Origin: Chitinophagales bacterium
Lineage (GTDB): Bacteria > Bacteroidota > Bacteroidia > Chitinophagales > Chitinophagaceae
Assembly: GCA_015655015.1 (NCBI GenBank)
Contig: JAATFV010000132.1
Coordinates: forward strand, 26,342-90,341
DNA length: 64,000 nucleotides
Direction of reading: 5' to 3'
Shown: piece after piece, positions 42,650 to 51,488 of the stretch
Numbering within the stretch: position 1 is the first letter of the stretch
How the letters are laid out: each line of letters opens with the position of its first letter
Notes under the pieces: model-generated
The model's input: only the letters and a program-made list of their open reading frames with translations
Database searches by the model: none
What the model was told of the DNA's origin: nothing
Translations under genes and position numbers: made by a program

Positions 42650-43189
42650 TCACAGATCATTCTCCCGCATCCGGTCTATCGCCTCCTCTTCCAATAACAA
42701 AAGGATCAGCTGCTCCAGCGTGACACTCTCCTCATTCACCATCACATCCGCCTGCTCATAATACAGTTTCCGCTCACTCAGCTTGCGGGAGATATACCGT
42801 CTTAATTCCTCATCCCCGATCTCCCGGATCAGCGGACGGCTCATCCTTTCCTTCAATAGCCGCTCCTGCAATACATCGATCGTCGTATTCAGCCAGACCA
42901 CCTTCCCGCTTTTCTTCATGAACTCGATATTGTTGAAGAAACAGGGCGTTCCCCCCCCGCAGGAAAGGATAAAGCGCTCGTTGTCCCGCACGATCTCCTC
43001 CAGCACCTCTTTTTCCCGATAACGGAAATACTCCTCCCCTTTTTCGGAAAAGATCTCCGATACCGTTCTTTTTTCCTTTTCAACGATCACCGTGTCCAGG
43101 TCACTGAAAGGCAATTGCAGCTTAGCCGAAAGCAATTTGCCCCAGTGCGTCTTGCCCGAACCCATAAATCCAATCAGGAATATTTTCAT
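42650..43189 (-). CDS. aroK: Shikimate kinase
   Basis: A 179-residue shikimate kinase. It phosphorylates shikimate at O3 with ATP in aromatic amino acid synthesis. The P-loop is GFMGSGKTHWG. The shikimate-binding Asp of FSDLDTVIVEKE, the GGG of LSCGGGTPCF and the lid with RMSRPLI are all present. The C-terminal segment is long and rich in glutamate. It stands between two repeat-rich gaps and has no pathway neighbour here. Confidence 0.93.
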   Translation of the reverse strand: MKIFLIGFMGSGKTHWGKLLSAKLQLPFSDLDTVIVEKEKRTVSEIFSEKGEEYFRYREKEVLEEIVRDNERFILSCGGGTPCFFNNIEFMKKSGKVVWLNTTIDVLQERLLKERMSRPLIREIGDEELRRYISRKLSERKLYYEQADVMVNEESVTLEQLILLLLEEEAIDRMRENDL

Positions 43190-43196
43190 AACCCCT

Positions 43197-43219
43197 ACCC
43201 CCTGGCCCCCTAAAGGGGA
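43197..43219. repeat. C/G-rich palindromic repeat, inverted copy (aroK upstream)
   Basis: Reads CCCCTGGCCCCCTAAAGGGG (43200-43219), the reverse complement of the element at 37231-37253. A related but different palindrome, CCCTCCTTTTAGGGAGGG, follows at 43251-43268. Confidence 0.55.
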
Positions 43220-43278
43220 ATTTAAGATTTATAAAAGACCTCTCCCGATTCCCTCCTTTTAGGGAGGGTTAGGGAGGG

Positions 43279-44469
43279 TCACTTAAAAGCATTCAACCCT
43301 GTCACATCCATCCCAGTGATCAGCAAATGTACATCGTGCGTGCCCTCATACGTAATCACACTCTCAATATTCATCATATGCCGCATAATAGGATATTCCC
43401 CGGTGATCCCCATTCCCCCCAGCATCTGGCGGGCATCCCGGGCTATTTGCGCCGCTATTTCACAGCCATTACGTTTGGCCATGGAGACTTGCCCCGGCGT
43501 AGCCTTTCCCGCACTCATCAATACCCCCAGCCGCCAGTTCAGCAATTGCGCCTTGGTGATCTCCGTGATCATCTCCGCCAGTTTCTTCTGTTGCAGCTGG
43601 AACCCTCCGATGGGACGGTCAAACTGTATCCTCTCTTTACTATACCGCAGCGCCGTATCATAACAATCCATAGCAGCACCCACCGTACCCCAGGCAATAC
43701 CATAACGGGCCTTGGTCAGACAGCTCAGCGGCCCCTTGAGCCCCTTGATATTGGGAAGTATATTCTCCTTAGGCACCTTCACATGGTCAAATACCAGTTC
43801 CCCCGTCGCCGAAGCCCGGAGACTCCATTTTCCATGCGTGGTCGGGGTGGAAAAACCTTCCATCCCCCGCTCCAGGACCATCCCCCGGATCTCCCCCTGC
43901 TCATCCTTTGCCCAGACCACCGCCACCTGGGAGAAGGGAGCGTTGCTGATCCACATTTTGCTCCCATTCAGCACCACATGATCGCCCGCATCCCTGATAT
44001 TGCTCAGCATGCCGCTTGGGTCGCTGCCATGATCAGGCTCCGTCAGGCCAAAACAGCCCAGCCATTCCCCGCTGGCCAGCTTGGGCAAATATTTTTTCCG
44101 CTGCTCCTCACTGCCATACTCATAAATAGGGAACATCACCAGCGACCCCTGTACCGAAGCCGTGGACCGTACTCCGCTGTCCCCTCTTTCCAATTCCTGC
44201 ATCATCAGGCCATAGCTGATATAATCCAGGCCTCCTCCGCCATATTCTTCCGGAATGGTAGGCCCAAAACAACCCAGATCCCCCAGTTGCCGGACGATCG
44301 CTACAGGGAACTCCGCCTTTTGAGCATACTCCTCGATAACCGGGGAAATTTCCTTTTTTACATAACTCCGCACCGACTCACGGATCATTTTATGCTCCTC
44401 TGTCAGCAGTTCATCCAGTTGAAAATAGTCCGGGCTTTGAAAAATATCTATTTTTGAAGCTGCAGCCAT
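43279..44469 (-). CDS. Acyl-CoA dehydrogenase, probable glutaryl-CoA dehydrogenase
   Basis: A 396-residue FAD-dependent acyl-CoA dehydrogenase. The segments RSTASVQGSLVMFPIYEYG, GCFGLTEPDHGSDPSGM and the end YEGTHDVHLLITGMDVTGL match the glutaryl-CoA dehydrogenase group closely. The Glu of YEGTHDVH is the expected catalytic base. Members oxidise and decarboxylate glutaryl-CoA to crotonyl-CoA in lysine and tryptophan breakdown. Kynureninase (47508) and a 3-hydroxyacyl-CoA dehydrogenase (52182) lie nearby and fit such catabolism, but they are not in one operon. A wider substrate range is possible. Confidence 0.85.
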   Translation of the reverse strand: MAAASKIDIFQSPDYFQLDELLTEEHKMIRESVRSYVKKEISPVIEEYAQKAEFPVAIVRQLGDLGCFGPTIPEEYGGGGLDYISYGLMMQELERGDSGVRSTASVQGSLVMFPIYEYGSEEQRKKYLPKLASGEWLGCFGLTEPDHGSDPSGMLSNIRDAGDHVVLNGSKMWISNAPFSQVAVVWAKDEQGEIRGMVLERGMEGFSTPTTHGKWSLRASATGELVFDHVKVPKENILPNIKGLKGPLSCLTKARYGIAWGTVGAAMDCYDTALRYSKERIQFDRPIGGFQLQQKKLAEMITEITKAQLLNWRLGVLMSAGKATPGQVSMAKRNGCEIAAQIARDARQMLGGMGITGEYPIMRHMMNIESVITYEGTHDVHLLITGMDVTGLNAFK

Positions 44470-44938
44470 AACAATCGTTTTAAAAAATGATGTCTTGCGA
44501 AAGTAAGAAAATGTGCCGGGAGATACACCTTTTAGAAATTAACCAACGATCAGCCTCTCAGGAACGTAAAAGATATTCTGATGGCGCCTTCCGCATCTTC
44601 ATCGGTCCTTCAGACAAAATGACCTTCCACATCTTAAAAGCGCTCATAATCCATGCCGTTTATCATCAGTGCCGATAGCAACTATTGCCTTTTAGGGATA
44701 CCAATCACAAAGTTTCCACCCTTAAAAGACAAAATTTTTCATCACTTTTCACGAACTTTTTATACCCAATTAATTATCAACACCTTGCAAAACTTTCAAC
44801 TAGACCCTTCCAAAATACCCCTCCCCCCCACCCCAAACCGCCCCCCATAAACCTGCGCTCATTTGAACGTTTTTACCCTAAAATGCAACATGCCGGAATA
44901 GTTGGTGTATTTAGTGAACCGAGGCGCCGGAAAGTCAC
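44470..44938. other. Intergenic region, no gene seen
   Basis: About 470 bp between the divergent acyl-CoA dehydrogenase and sigma genes. It contains a C-rich tract (about 44818-44848) and no frame with coding character. No clear TAnnTTTG promoter was found. It leads into the 19-bp tandem repeat. Confidence 0.5.
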
Positions 44939-45057
44939 TAAGATAAGAACAGCACGATAAGATAAGATAAGAACACAACGATAAGATAAGAACAGCACGA
45001 AAAGATAAGACCAGCACGAAAAGATAAGACCAGCACGAAAAGATAAGACCAGCACGA
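44939..45057 (+). repeat. 19-bp tandem repeat ending at a sigma-factor start codon
   Basis: Six units, starting at 44939, 44958 (24 bp, expanded), 44982, 45001, 45020 and 45039. The last three are identical (AAAGATAAGACCAGCACGA). The final unit ends at 45057 and the ATG is 45058-45060. The period is not a multiple of three, so it is not coding in any steady frame. The A/G-rich units cover the ribosome-binding region and perhaps the transcription start. Confidence 0.9.
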
Positions 45058-45636
45058 ATGACCGCTAAAATAGCTGAATTGGAACTGACAGAACCAATAC
45101 TACATGATGAGTTGGTGGAACGATGCAAACAAGGGGATACCCTGAGTTTTGCAGCATTGTATAATAAGTATTGTAAAGCCATGTACAATACCAGCCTTCG
45201 TATAGTCAACCATACGGGGGATGCCGAAGACGTCATTCAGGAAGCGTTCACGGATGCATTCAGATCTTTGGAAGAGTTCCATTATAAATCTACTTTCGGA
45301 GCCTGGCTGAAAAAGATCGTTATCAATAAGTCGATCAACCAGTTACGCAAACGTAAAATAGACCTCATCGACATTGAAAAGACGAATACCCTGCATCTGC
45401 CGGAAGAAGAGACCCTCGATGAGAACGAGATCCGGCTCAAAGTGGAGGATATAAAAAAAGCGGTCCGGCTTCTTCCGAATGGATACAGAACGGTGTTGAC
45501 CCTGTACCTTTTCGAAGGATACGACCAGGAAGAGATAGCGGAGATCCTGCGGGTGTCCCATACTACGGTCAGGACACAATACATGCGGGCCAAACAAAAA
45601 TTATTGCAGCTTATAAAACAAGGAGAATTATCATGA
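45058..45636 (+). CDS. ECF RNA polymerase sigma factor (third, not SusC-linked)
   Basis: A 192-residue ECF sigma factor. Region 2 has LYNKYCKAMYNTSLRIV and DAEDVIQEAFTDAFRSL. Region 4 has LPNGYRTVLTLYLFEGYDQEEIA and HTTVRTQYMRAKQKLL. It is the first gene of a three-gene operon with an anti-sigma-like and a DUF4097-type protein, unlike the two FecR-linked sigma genes of this window. The start codon follows directly on a 19-bp tandem repeat. Its stop overlaps the next start by 4 bp (ATGA at 45633). Confidence 0.92.
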   Translation: MTAKIAELELTEPILHDELVERCKQGDTLSFAALYNKYCKAMYNTSLRIVNHTGDAEDVIQEAFTDAFRSLEEFHYKSTFGAWLKKIVINKSINQLRKRKIDLIDIEKTNTLHLPEEETLDENEIRLKVEDIKKAVRLLPNGYRTVLTLYLFEGYDQEEIAEILRVSHTTVRTQYMRAKQKLLQLIKQGELS

Positions 45637-46436
45637 GTGACCGGTTAGAACAATTCATCCGCGACCATCGCGAAGAATTTGAGGAGGATGAGCCCGGAAA
45701 AAAAGTCTGGGAAGATATCCGGCTTCAGCTGGAGCCGAAAGCACAGCCCTCTTCGCCAAAGATCGTACGGATCATCAGCCCCATCCGGTGGAGCGCAGCA
45801 GCAGCGATCGTTTTAGTCATAGCTGGAAGCATCTGGTATTTTCAGCACAGCGACCAACAAACGATCCGGCAAGCCAGTTTAGCCGGCCAGCCAGCTACCG
45901 GCAGCCAGCCATCCACCGCCGGCACACCAGCCACCGGCATCCCCTCCGCCGACATCCCTTCCAAAGGAACAGCAAAGACGGACCAGCTGGCACAGCCCCC
46001 CGTCGACTCCCCCGCAACGACCAGCGGCCGGTACAAGGAATCCCTGGCAGTCACCACCCCGAAAGATGCAAAGGACAACAAGGATCAGCAGGCCGACGCA
46101 AAAAATGCCAACGCAAAAGATTCAGACGCCAACATCAACGAAGAAATGTACCACTATGCAAGGCTGGTGGAGCTAAAGCATAAAGAACTGAAGACCATCG
46201 AGAAAGACGAACCCCTGCTCTACAGGCGATTCGCGGCGGACGTACACAGCCTCGACAGCGTTTATCTGGCATTACAGCAACAATTACCTAAAAACCCCAA
46301 CCGGGAGCAGCTCCTGGAGGCAATGTTACAGAATCTTCAGCTGCAGATGGGATTGCTGAATCATCAATTGGCTATTATCAAACAAATCAATCATTCTAAA
46401 AAAACAGCATATGAAAAAGCATATAAAACTCTTTAG
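45633..46436 (+). CDS. Single-pass membrane protein, probable anti-sigma factor
   Basis: A 267-residue protein not assigned to a named family. Its cytoplasmic N-terminus (about 1-45, acidic) is followed by one membrane helix (SAAAAIVLVIAGSIWYF, about 54-70). A periplasmic low-complexity region rich in Ala, Pro, Ser, Thr and Lys (about 75-165) leads to a C-terminal helical domain with leucine- and glutamine-rich stretches. The layout and the 4-bp overlap with the sigma gene suggest control of that sigma factor. It has no ZAS zinc motif (HxxxCxxC), so the anti-sigma role is inferred from position. Confidence 0.6.
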   Translation: MSDRLEQFIRDHREEFEEDEPGKKVWEDIRLQLEPKAQPSSPKIVRIISPIRWSAAAAIVLVIAGSIWYFQHSDQQTIRQASLAGQPATGSQPSTAGTPATGIPSADIPSKGTAKTDQLAQPPVDSPATTSGRYKESLAVTTPKDAKDNKDQQADAKNANAKDSDANINEEMYHYARLVELKHKELKTIEKDEPLLYRRFAADVHSLDSVYLALQQQLPKNPNREQLLEAMLQNLQLQMGLLNHQLAIIKQINHSKKTAYEKAYKTL

Positions 46437-47454
46437 TTCTATATCCTTTTTTCTCGTCTTATTGACCCCGCTATATAGTCTGGCCGCCAGTGACGCCAAT
46501 GACAAGGACAAGGACAGGGACAATGGAGATGACGTAAGAAGAGATGACGTAAGAAGAGGTGATGTAAGAAAGAAAAGGACTATCAATAAATCCTACACCG
46601 TCAACCCTGACGACAAGCTCGAAATAGAGAACTCATTCGGCAACGTAGTGGTCAGCACCTGGGATAAAAATGAGATCACCGTCGACATAGAAATAGTAGC
46701 GAATTCCCCCTCCGATGAAAAAGCCCAGGATATCATGAACGAGATAGATGTGAAAGAGATCCACGAAGGCCATATCATCTCCTTTAAGACCAAGGTCGGA
46801 GAGATCCACAATGGCGGCGGAAAAGATCGGGAGAAGCATAACAGGAACAACGACGAAGAAAGAGCTTTTTATATCGATTATGTCGTCCATATGCCGGCGG
46901 CCAACCGCCTCTTGTTAGACAACAGCTTTGGCAAGACCGAAGTACCCGATTTTTCCGGTTTGGTCAACCTGACCAGCAAGTTCGGCAGCCTCACCGCCGG
47001 AAAGCTGAAGAATGTGGATGAGATCGATGTGGAATTCGGCAGGGCGGCCATCGCCGAGGTCAGCAGTGGAAAAGTAACCTTCAAGTTCAATCAGGAATCC
47101 AGAATCGGGAAAGTGAATGGCAATGTAAAGATCTCCAGCGAATTCTCCCATAACGTTCAGCTCAATGTAGGGGAAGATATAAAGGAGCTATCTCTTTTTG
47201 AATCCTATTCAGCCATCAGGATGATCGTCACCACGGCCTTATCAGCCGACATAGACGTACATACCAGCTTCGGACATTTCCTCAATGACAGCCAGTTCCC
47301 CATAAAAGAACGCAGGGAGGACGACAACGATGATGGACCGCATTTCGACAAGGATTATAGCGGAAAGGCCGGAAACGGAAACGCAAAAATTAAGATCAAG
47401 AGCAGTTTTGGCACCGTACGTTTCACCCATACTGCAACGGGAGGCACTACCTGA
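46411..47454 (+). CDS. Exported DUF4097-like beta-helix protein
   Basis: A 347-residue exported protein. A signal peptide (SISFFLVLLTPLYSLA) is followed by an acidic and basic repeat (DDVRRDDVRRGDVRK), then DUF4097-like strands with repeated NSFGNVVVSTWDKNE and SKFGSLTAGKL patterns, and a charged loop near the end. Such proteins form a solenoid and are often encoded with sigma/anti-sigma pairs; their role is not known. Its start overlaps the previous gene by 26 bp, so translation is probably coupled. Confidence 0.7.
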   Translation: MKKHIKLFSSISFFLVLLTPLYSLAASDANDKDKDRDNGDDVRRDDVRRGDVRKKRTINKSYTVNPDDKLEIENSFGNVVVSTWDKNEITVDIEIVANSPSDEKAQDIMNEIDVKEIHEGHIISFKTKVGEIHNGGGKDREKHNRNNDEERAFYIDYVVHMPAANRLLLDNSFGKTEVPDFSGLVNLTSKFGSLTAGKLKNVDEIDVEFGRAAIAEVSSGKVTFKFNQESRIGKVNGNVKISSEFSHNVQLNVGEDIKELSLFESYSAIRMIVTTALSADIDVHTSFGHFLNDSQFPIKERREDDNDDGPHFDKDYSGKAGNGNAKIKIKSSFGTVRFTHTATGGTT

Positions 47455-47507
47455 TCGCCGCCCGTCCGTCTTTTTTTTATCCTTATCTTGCGTCAAAACC
47501 GACGAAA

Positions 47508-48797
47508 ATGCATCGCCAGCTTGAAGCAACTATAGATCGTTCATTTGAATCCACCATAGAATTTGCCCGGGAAAAAGACCAGCAGGATCCCCTGCAGTCC
47601 TTTCGCTCCCGGTTTTATTTCCCGCCTCACCAGGGAGGCGACGCGATTTATTTCTGCGGCAACTCCCTTGGACTACAGCCCAAAGATGCAGAAGCCGCCA
47701 TCCGGCAGGAATTGAACGACTGGAAAGAGCTGGCCATCGGCGGTTACCTCCATGCTCAGAACCCCTGGTTATATTACCACGATAATTTCACGCGCCCGCT
47801 CTCAAAGATCGTCGGCTGCCTGGAAGAAGAAGTGACCGTAATGAATGCCCTGACGGTCAATCTTCACCTCCTGCTCCTTTCCTTTTACCATCCCGACACA
47901 CAGCGCTACCACATCATCATGGAAGCGGGCGCCTTCCCCTCCGACCAATATGCGCTGGAGACCCAGGCGAGGATCCACGGTTTCGACCCCGACGATATCA
48001 TCGTCGAGATCAGCCCCCGCGACGGAGAAAAGACCCTAAGGGAAGAAGACATCCTGGCCGCCATCGAAAAATATAATGACACCCTCGCCCTCGTGCTCTT
48101 CGGAGGCATCAACTATTATACCGGCCAGCTCTTCGACATGCAGGCCATCACGGCAGCTGCCCACCGGGCAGGCGCCTTTGCCGGATTCGACCTGGCCCAT
48201 GCAGTGGGAAATACCCCCTTGCAATTACATGACTGGGACGTGGACTTTGCCGTATGGTGCTCTTATAAGTATCTGAACAGCGGCCCCGGCGCCGCCGGCG
48301 GCGCCTATATCCATGAAAGATATGCCCGCAACAAAGACCTCGTACGATTAGGCGGATGGTGGGGAAATGAGGAAGCCGCCCGTTTCAAAATGGAAAAAGG
48401 GTTTATCCCCAAATCCAACGCAGGCGGATGGAGCCTGAGCACAGCCCAGGTCTTTAATATGGCCGCCTTAAAAGCCTCCCTTCCCCTCTTCGAAGAGGCC
48501 GGCATGGAAAGGCTCCGCGCCAAGAGCCTTGAGCTGACCGCTTACCTGGCTTATTTACTGGACCAGCTGGACAATCTTTCCTTTGAGATCATCACCCCCG
48601 CAGAGCCGGAGCGCAGGGGAGCGCAGCTGTCCCTGTATTTTTCAGCAAGAGGAAAAGAGATCCATCAAAAAATGATCGAAGCCGGTATCATCGTGGATTA
48701 CCGGGAGCCCGGCGTAATTAGAGTAGCCCCCGCTCCCCTCTACAACTCCTTCGAAGACGTCTACCGGTTTTACCTTATCCTGAAGTTGTTTCAATAA
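47508..48797 (+). CDS. kynU: Kynureninase
   Basis: A 429-residue PLP enzyme that cleaves L-kynurenine (or 3-hydroxykynurenine) to anthranilate (or 3-hydroxyanthranilate) and alanine. The family start YFCGNSLGLQPKDAE, the GAFPSDQYALE segment and the Schiff-base Lys254 in AVWCSYKYLNSGPGA are present, as is RLGGWWGNEE. In Chitinophagaceae the enzyme serves tryptophan breakdown or NAD synthesis. No other kynurenine-pathway gene is beside it. Confidence 0.95.
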   Translation: MHRQLEATIDRSFESTIEFAREKDQQDPLQSFRSRFYFPPHQGGDAIYFCGNSLGLQPKDAEAAIRQELNDWKELAIGGYLHAQNPWLYYHDNFTRPLSKIVGCLEEEVTVMNALTVNLHLLLLSFYHPDTQRYHIIMEAGAFPSDQYALETQARIHGFDPDDIIVEISPRDGEKTLREEDILAAIEKYNDTLALVLFGGINYYTGQLFDMQAITAAAHRAGAFAGFDLAHAVGNTPLQLHDWDVDFAVWCSYKYLNSGPGAAGGAYIHERYARNKDLVRLGGWWGNEEAARFKMEKGFIPKSNAGGWSLSTAQVFNMAALKASLPLFEEAGMERLRAKSLELTAYLAYLLDQLDNLSFEIITPAEPERRGAQLSLYFSARGKEIHQKMIEAGIIVDYREPGVIRVAPAPLYNSFEDVYRFYLILKLFQ

Positions 48798-48849
48798 GTG
48801 GCCTATGCCCTTTATCATTTTCCTGACCATCGTAAGCGGCAGCCGCCGC

Positions 48850-49650
48850 TTAAAGATATCCGCTCATCTCAAGCTGGTACCCCCGGGCCTTCCCTCCCGC
48901 AACCACCGCAAAATCCTCCCCTCTGCCCGCATAGATAATATCCCGGCTGGAATTTACCAGCAGGCCGATATCCTTATTCATCGCCCTGGCGGAAATAACC
49001 TCCAGGCTCCCCCCCTGCGATCCCACACCGGGCACCAGGTAAAAATGATCAGGCGTCAGCCGGCGGATCCCTTCGAACCAGTCCGGCTGGGTAGCGCCAA
49101 TGACAAACATGAGATTATCAGGAGTGCCCCAGCGGGCCACCGTAGTCAGCACTTTCTCATACAAATAGCCATCCCCGGCAGGCTGCAGCTCGAAGTCGCG
49201 GGACCCGGAATTTGAGGTGAGCCCCAGCACGATCGTCCACTTGTCTTTGTATTCCAGGAAAGGCCGGACACTGTCCTCTCCCATATAAGGAGCCACCGTA
49301 ATAGCGTCAAAGCGCAGCGTTTCGAAAAATGCCCTCGCATATTGAGAGGAAGTATTCCCGATATCGCCCCTTTTTGCATCCGCGATCTTAAAATGTGTGG
49401 AAGGAATATAATTCACGGTCATTTCCATCGACTCCCACCCCCTGGCGCCAGCTGATTCATAAAAGGCGGTATTGATCTTGTACGCGACACAATGATCCTT
49501 CGTAGCGTCGATGATCTGCCGGTTGAATTCAAAAACAGGATCGGTATGAGAAAGAAGATGTGGAGGGATTTTCGTGATATCCGTATCCAACCCAACGCAG
49601 AGATAAGACTTTTTTCCCCGGATCTGTTCCGTTAGCTGTGTGCGTGTCAT
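48850..49650 (-). CDS. pyrF: Orotidine 5'-phosphate decarboxylase (group 2)
   Basis: A 266-residue enzyme for the last step of UMP synthesis. The active-site motif DAKRGDIGNTS and the early LCVGLDTDITKIP are typical of the longer, group 2 type. The C-terminal VPGVGSQGG contributes to phosphate binding. Its start overlaps the PaiB-like gene stop by 4 bp (ATGA at 49647), so the two are in one operon with the upstream mrp gene. Confidence 0.95.
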   Translation of the reverse strand: MTRTQLTEQIRGKKSYLCVGLDTDITKIPPHLLSHTDPVFEFNRQIIDATKDHCVAYKINTAFYESAGARGWESMEMTVNYIPSTHFKIADAKRGDIGNTSSQYARAFFETLRFDAITVAPYMGEDSVRPFLEYKDKWTIVLGLTSNSGSRDFELQPAGDGYLYEKVLTTVARWGTPDNLMFVIGATQPDWFEGIRRLTPDHFYLVPGVGSQGGSLEVISARAMNKDIGLLVNSSRDIIYAGRGEDFAVVAGGKARGYQLEMSGYL

Positions 49651-50270
49651 TCGCCAAAATTAGCTTTTTTCTTCATTTCCGAAGCCACGGCTTTTGCCGC
49701 ATCATCCCCTTTATCCAGTTCGTCGATAACCTGCTGATGGCTGATTTCATCACGGTTCTGGCTAAGCTTATAAGCAGCCTGGATATCTTCTATGGTGATG
49801 GAAAATCCCACGATGCCCCGAAAATCATCGTTGAAGGTCTTTTCCGGGATCTCCTCCAGTCTCACCGGATGGGGCAGCGATTGCTCATAGTTATCGATCA
49901 GGCGGGTCAGGGCGGCCCTGAGGGCCTCTCCCCCAACGATCTTCACCGTACCATAAACATGCACCGATATATAATTCCAGGTAGGCACATTCATTTCAGT
50001 ATACCAGCGGGGAGAGATATAGGCATGCGGACCGGCAAAGATCACCAGCACTTTCGCCCCGTCCGTCAGGGTATATTTCTGCTCATTGCCTTTCGAAATA
50101 TGCCCCATCAGAATATCATGCCCGGCTTCGTCCTTTTCCAGGAGCAATGGAATATGTGTACCGATCGGTAATCCATCCCTGATGCTGATAAGGATGCCAA
50201 AAGAATTCTCCTTTATAAAAGAGAAGATCCTGTCTTTATCTTTTTCATCGTATCGGCGGGGAATATACAT
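49647..50270 (-). CDS. PaiB-family FMN-binding protein
   Basis: A 207-residue protein of the PaiB family (split-barrel, FMN binding; annotated elsewhere as a negative transcriptional regulator). Recognisable segments are the start MYIPRRYDEKD, GTHIPLLLE, HISKGNEQ, and the FAGPHAYISPRWY strand. Bacillus PaiB has been linked to control of sporulation and protease genes. A DNA-binding domain is not obvious here, so an oxidoreductase or sensor role is equally likely. It lies between mrp (17 bp) and pyrF (4-bp overlap). Confidence 0.85.
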   Translation of the reverse strand: MYIPRRYDEKDKDRIFSFIKENSFGILISIRDGLPIGTHIPLLLEKDEAGHDILMGHISKGNEQKYTLTDGAKVLVIFAGPHAYISPRWYTEMNVPTWNYISVHVYGTVKIVGGEALRAALTRLIDNYEQSLPHPVRLEEIPEKTFNDDFRGIVGFSITIEDIQAAYKLSQNRDEISHQQVIDELDKGDDAAKAVASEMKKKANFGE

Positions 50271-50287
50271 GGGACAAAACTACATTT

Positions 50288-51388
50288 TTACGCCACGACC
50301 TCCGCCACCTTCTCCAACCGCATATTCGCATTCAGCATGGCGATGCTGCGGACCGTACTTCCGGCAAAATCCAGGAAAGCCTTCTTAGAGACCTCATCAC
50401 CCGTCATCATTACAGGCACCCCGTTGTCTCCCCCCTCCCGTATGCTTTGCACCAGGGGTATCTGTCCCAGAAAAGGAATATCATATTCCTCCGCCAGCCG
50501 CTTTCCTCCATCCTTACCGAAAATATAATATTTATTATCCGGCAATTCGGCCGGGGTGAAATAGCTCATATTCTCCACCAGGCCGATAACAGGCACTTTC
50601 AGCTGCGCCTGGCCAAACATAGCGATCCCTTTTTTGGCATCCGCCAGCGCCACATCCTGGGGGGTTGTGACTACGATCACCCCTGTCACCGGAGCAGTCT
50701 GCATAAGGGTCAGGTGTATATCCCCTGTTCCGGGAGGCATGTCGATCACCAGGTAATCCAGCTCATCCCAGAATACATCCGTTACAAACTGCCGGATCGC
50801 GCTGCTCACCATCGGCCCACGCCATACAACGGCATTCTTTTCGTCCACCAGCAGCCCGATGCTCATTAATTTAATGCCGTATCGCTCCAGCGGTACGATC
50901 ATCCCCTTTCCACCCTCCCCGCCGGCCATCATCATCGGACGTTCGCCTCTTACACCGAACATGATCGGCACACTGGGACCATAAATATCGGCATCCATCA
51001 ATCCGACAGCGGCGCCCCCCCTGGCCAGGGCCAGGGCAAAATTGGCAGCCACCGTGCTCTTACCCACCCCCCCCTTTCCGCTTACCACAGCAATGATATT
51101 TTTTACTTTCGGGAGAATGGTCTGGGCCTCCTTACGGGTAGTGGTGGTATTGGAGGTGAATTTTACGTTCACCGTGGCCTCTTTATTCACTAACAGCCGG
51201 ATCGCATTGATACAGGCATTTTTGATCATATCCTTCATCGGACAGGCAGGCGTAGTCAGCACCACGGTAAAGGCAACATAATTCCCGTCTATCTCCACAT
51301 CCTTCACCATATTCAGGGTGACAATATCCTTTCCCAGGTCAGGTTCCTGTACGTTACTCAGCGCCTCTAAAACTTTTTCCGTAGTCAT
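50288..51388 (-). CDS. Mrp/NBP35-family Fe-S carrier ATPase
   Basis: A 366-residue P-loop ATPase of the Mrp/ApbC group. An N-terminal DUF59 domain (about 1-85, with LTTPACPMKDMI) precedes the deviant Walker A SGKGGVGKSTVAANFA, then DADIYGPSVP, VIDMPPGTGD and TTPQDVALADA. The CxxC that usually follows NMSYF in Mrp is absent: the sequence here is FTPAELPDNKYYIFG. It should bind and transfer Fe-S clusters. The frame is open to 51424, but MTTEKVLEAL at 51388 is the better start. It heads an operon with PaiB and pyrF. Confidence 0.9.
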   Translation of the reverse strand: MTTEKVLEALSNVQEPDLGKDIVTLNMVKDVEIDGNYVAFTVVLTTPACPMKDMIKNACINAIRLLVNKEATVNVKFTSNTTTTRKEAQTILPKVKNIIAVVSGKGGVGKSTVAANFALALARGGAAVGLMDADIYGPSVPIMFGVRGERPMMMAGGEGGKGMIVPLERYGIKLMSIGLLVDEKNAVVWRGPMVSSAIRQFVTDVFWDELDYLVIDMPPGTGDIHLTLMQTAPVTGVIVVTTPQDVALADAKKGIAMFGQAQLKVPVIGLVENMSYFTPAELPDNKYYIFGKDGGKRLAEEYDIPFLGQIPLVQSIREGGDNGVPVMMTGDEVSKKAFLDFAGSTVRSIAMLNANMRLEKVAEVVA

Positions 51389-51421
51389 GCTCAAGATTTT
51401 GTTAAAAACTCTAATTTCAGA

Positions 51422-51429
51422 CAAAATTA
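51422..51429 (-). promoter_or_regulatory. Candidate -7 box for mrp
   Basis: Minus strand reads TAATTTTG, a perfect TAnnTTTG, 33 bp upstream of the mrp start. No good -33 box was found. Confidence 0.45.
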
Positions 51430-51450
51430 ACCATTGGTCACCTTACTTTG

Positions 51451-51481
51451 TTTACCATTTGCGGTTTAAAGTTTAATTTTG
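51451..51481 (+). promoter_or_regulatory. Candidate promoter of the carboxypeptidase-like-domain gene
   Basis: TTTA (51451-51454), a 19-bp spacer and TAATTTTG (51474-51481). The -7 box is perfect. It is only 7 bp before the start codon, so the transcript would be nearly leaderless; it may also be chance. Confidence 0.4.
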
Positions 51482-51488
51482 AAACTGA

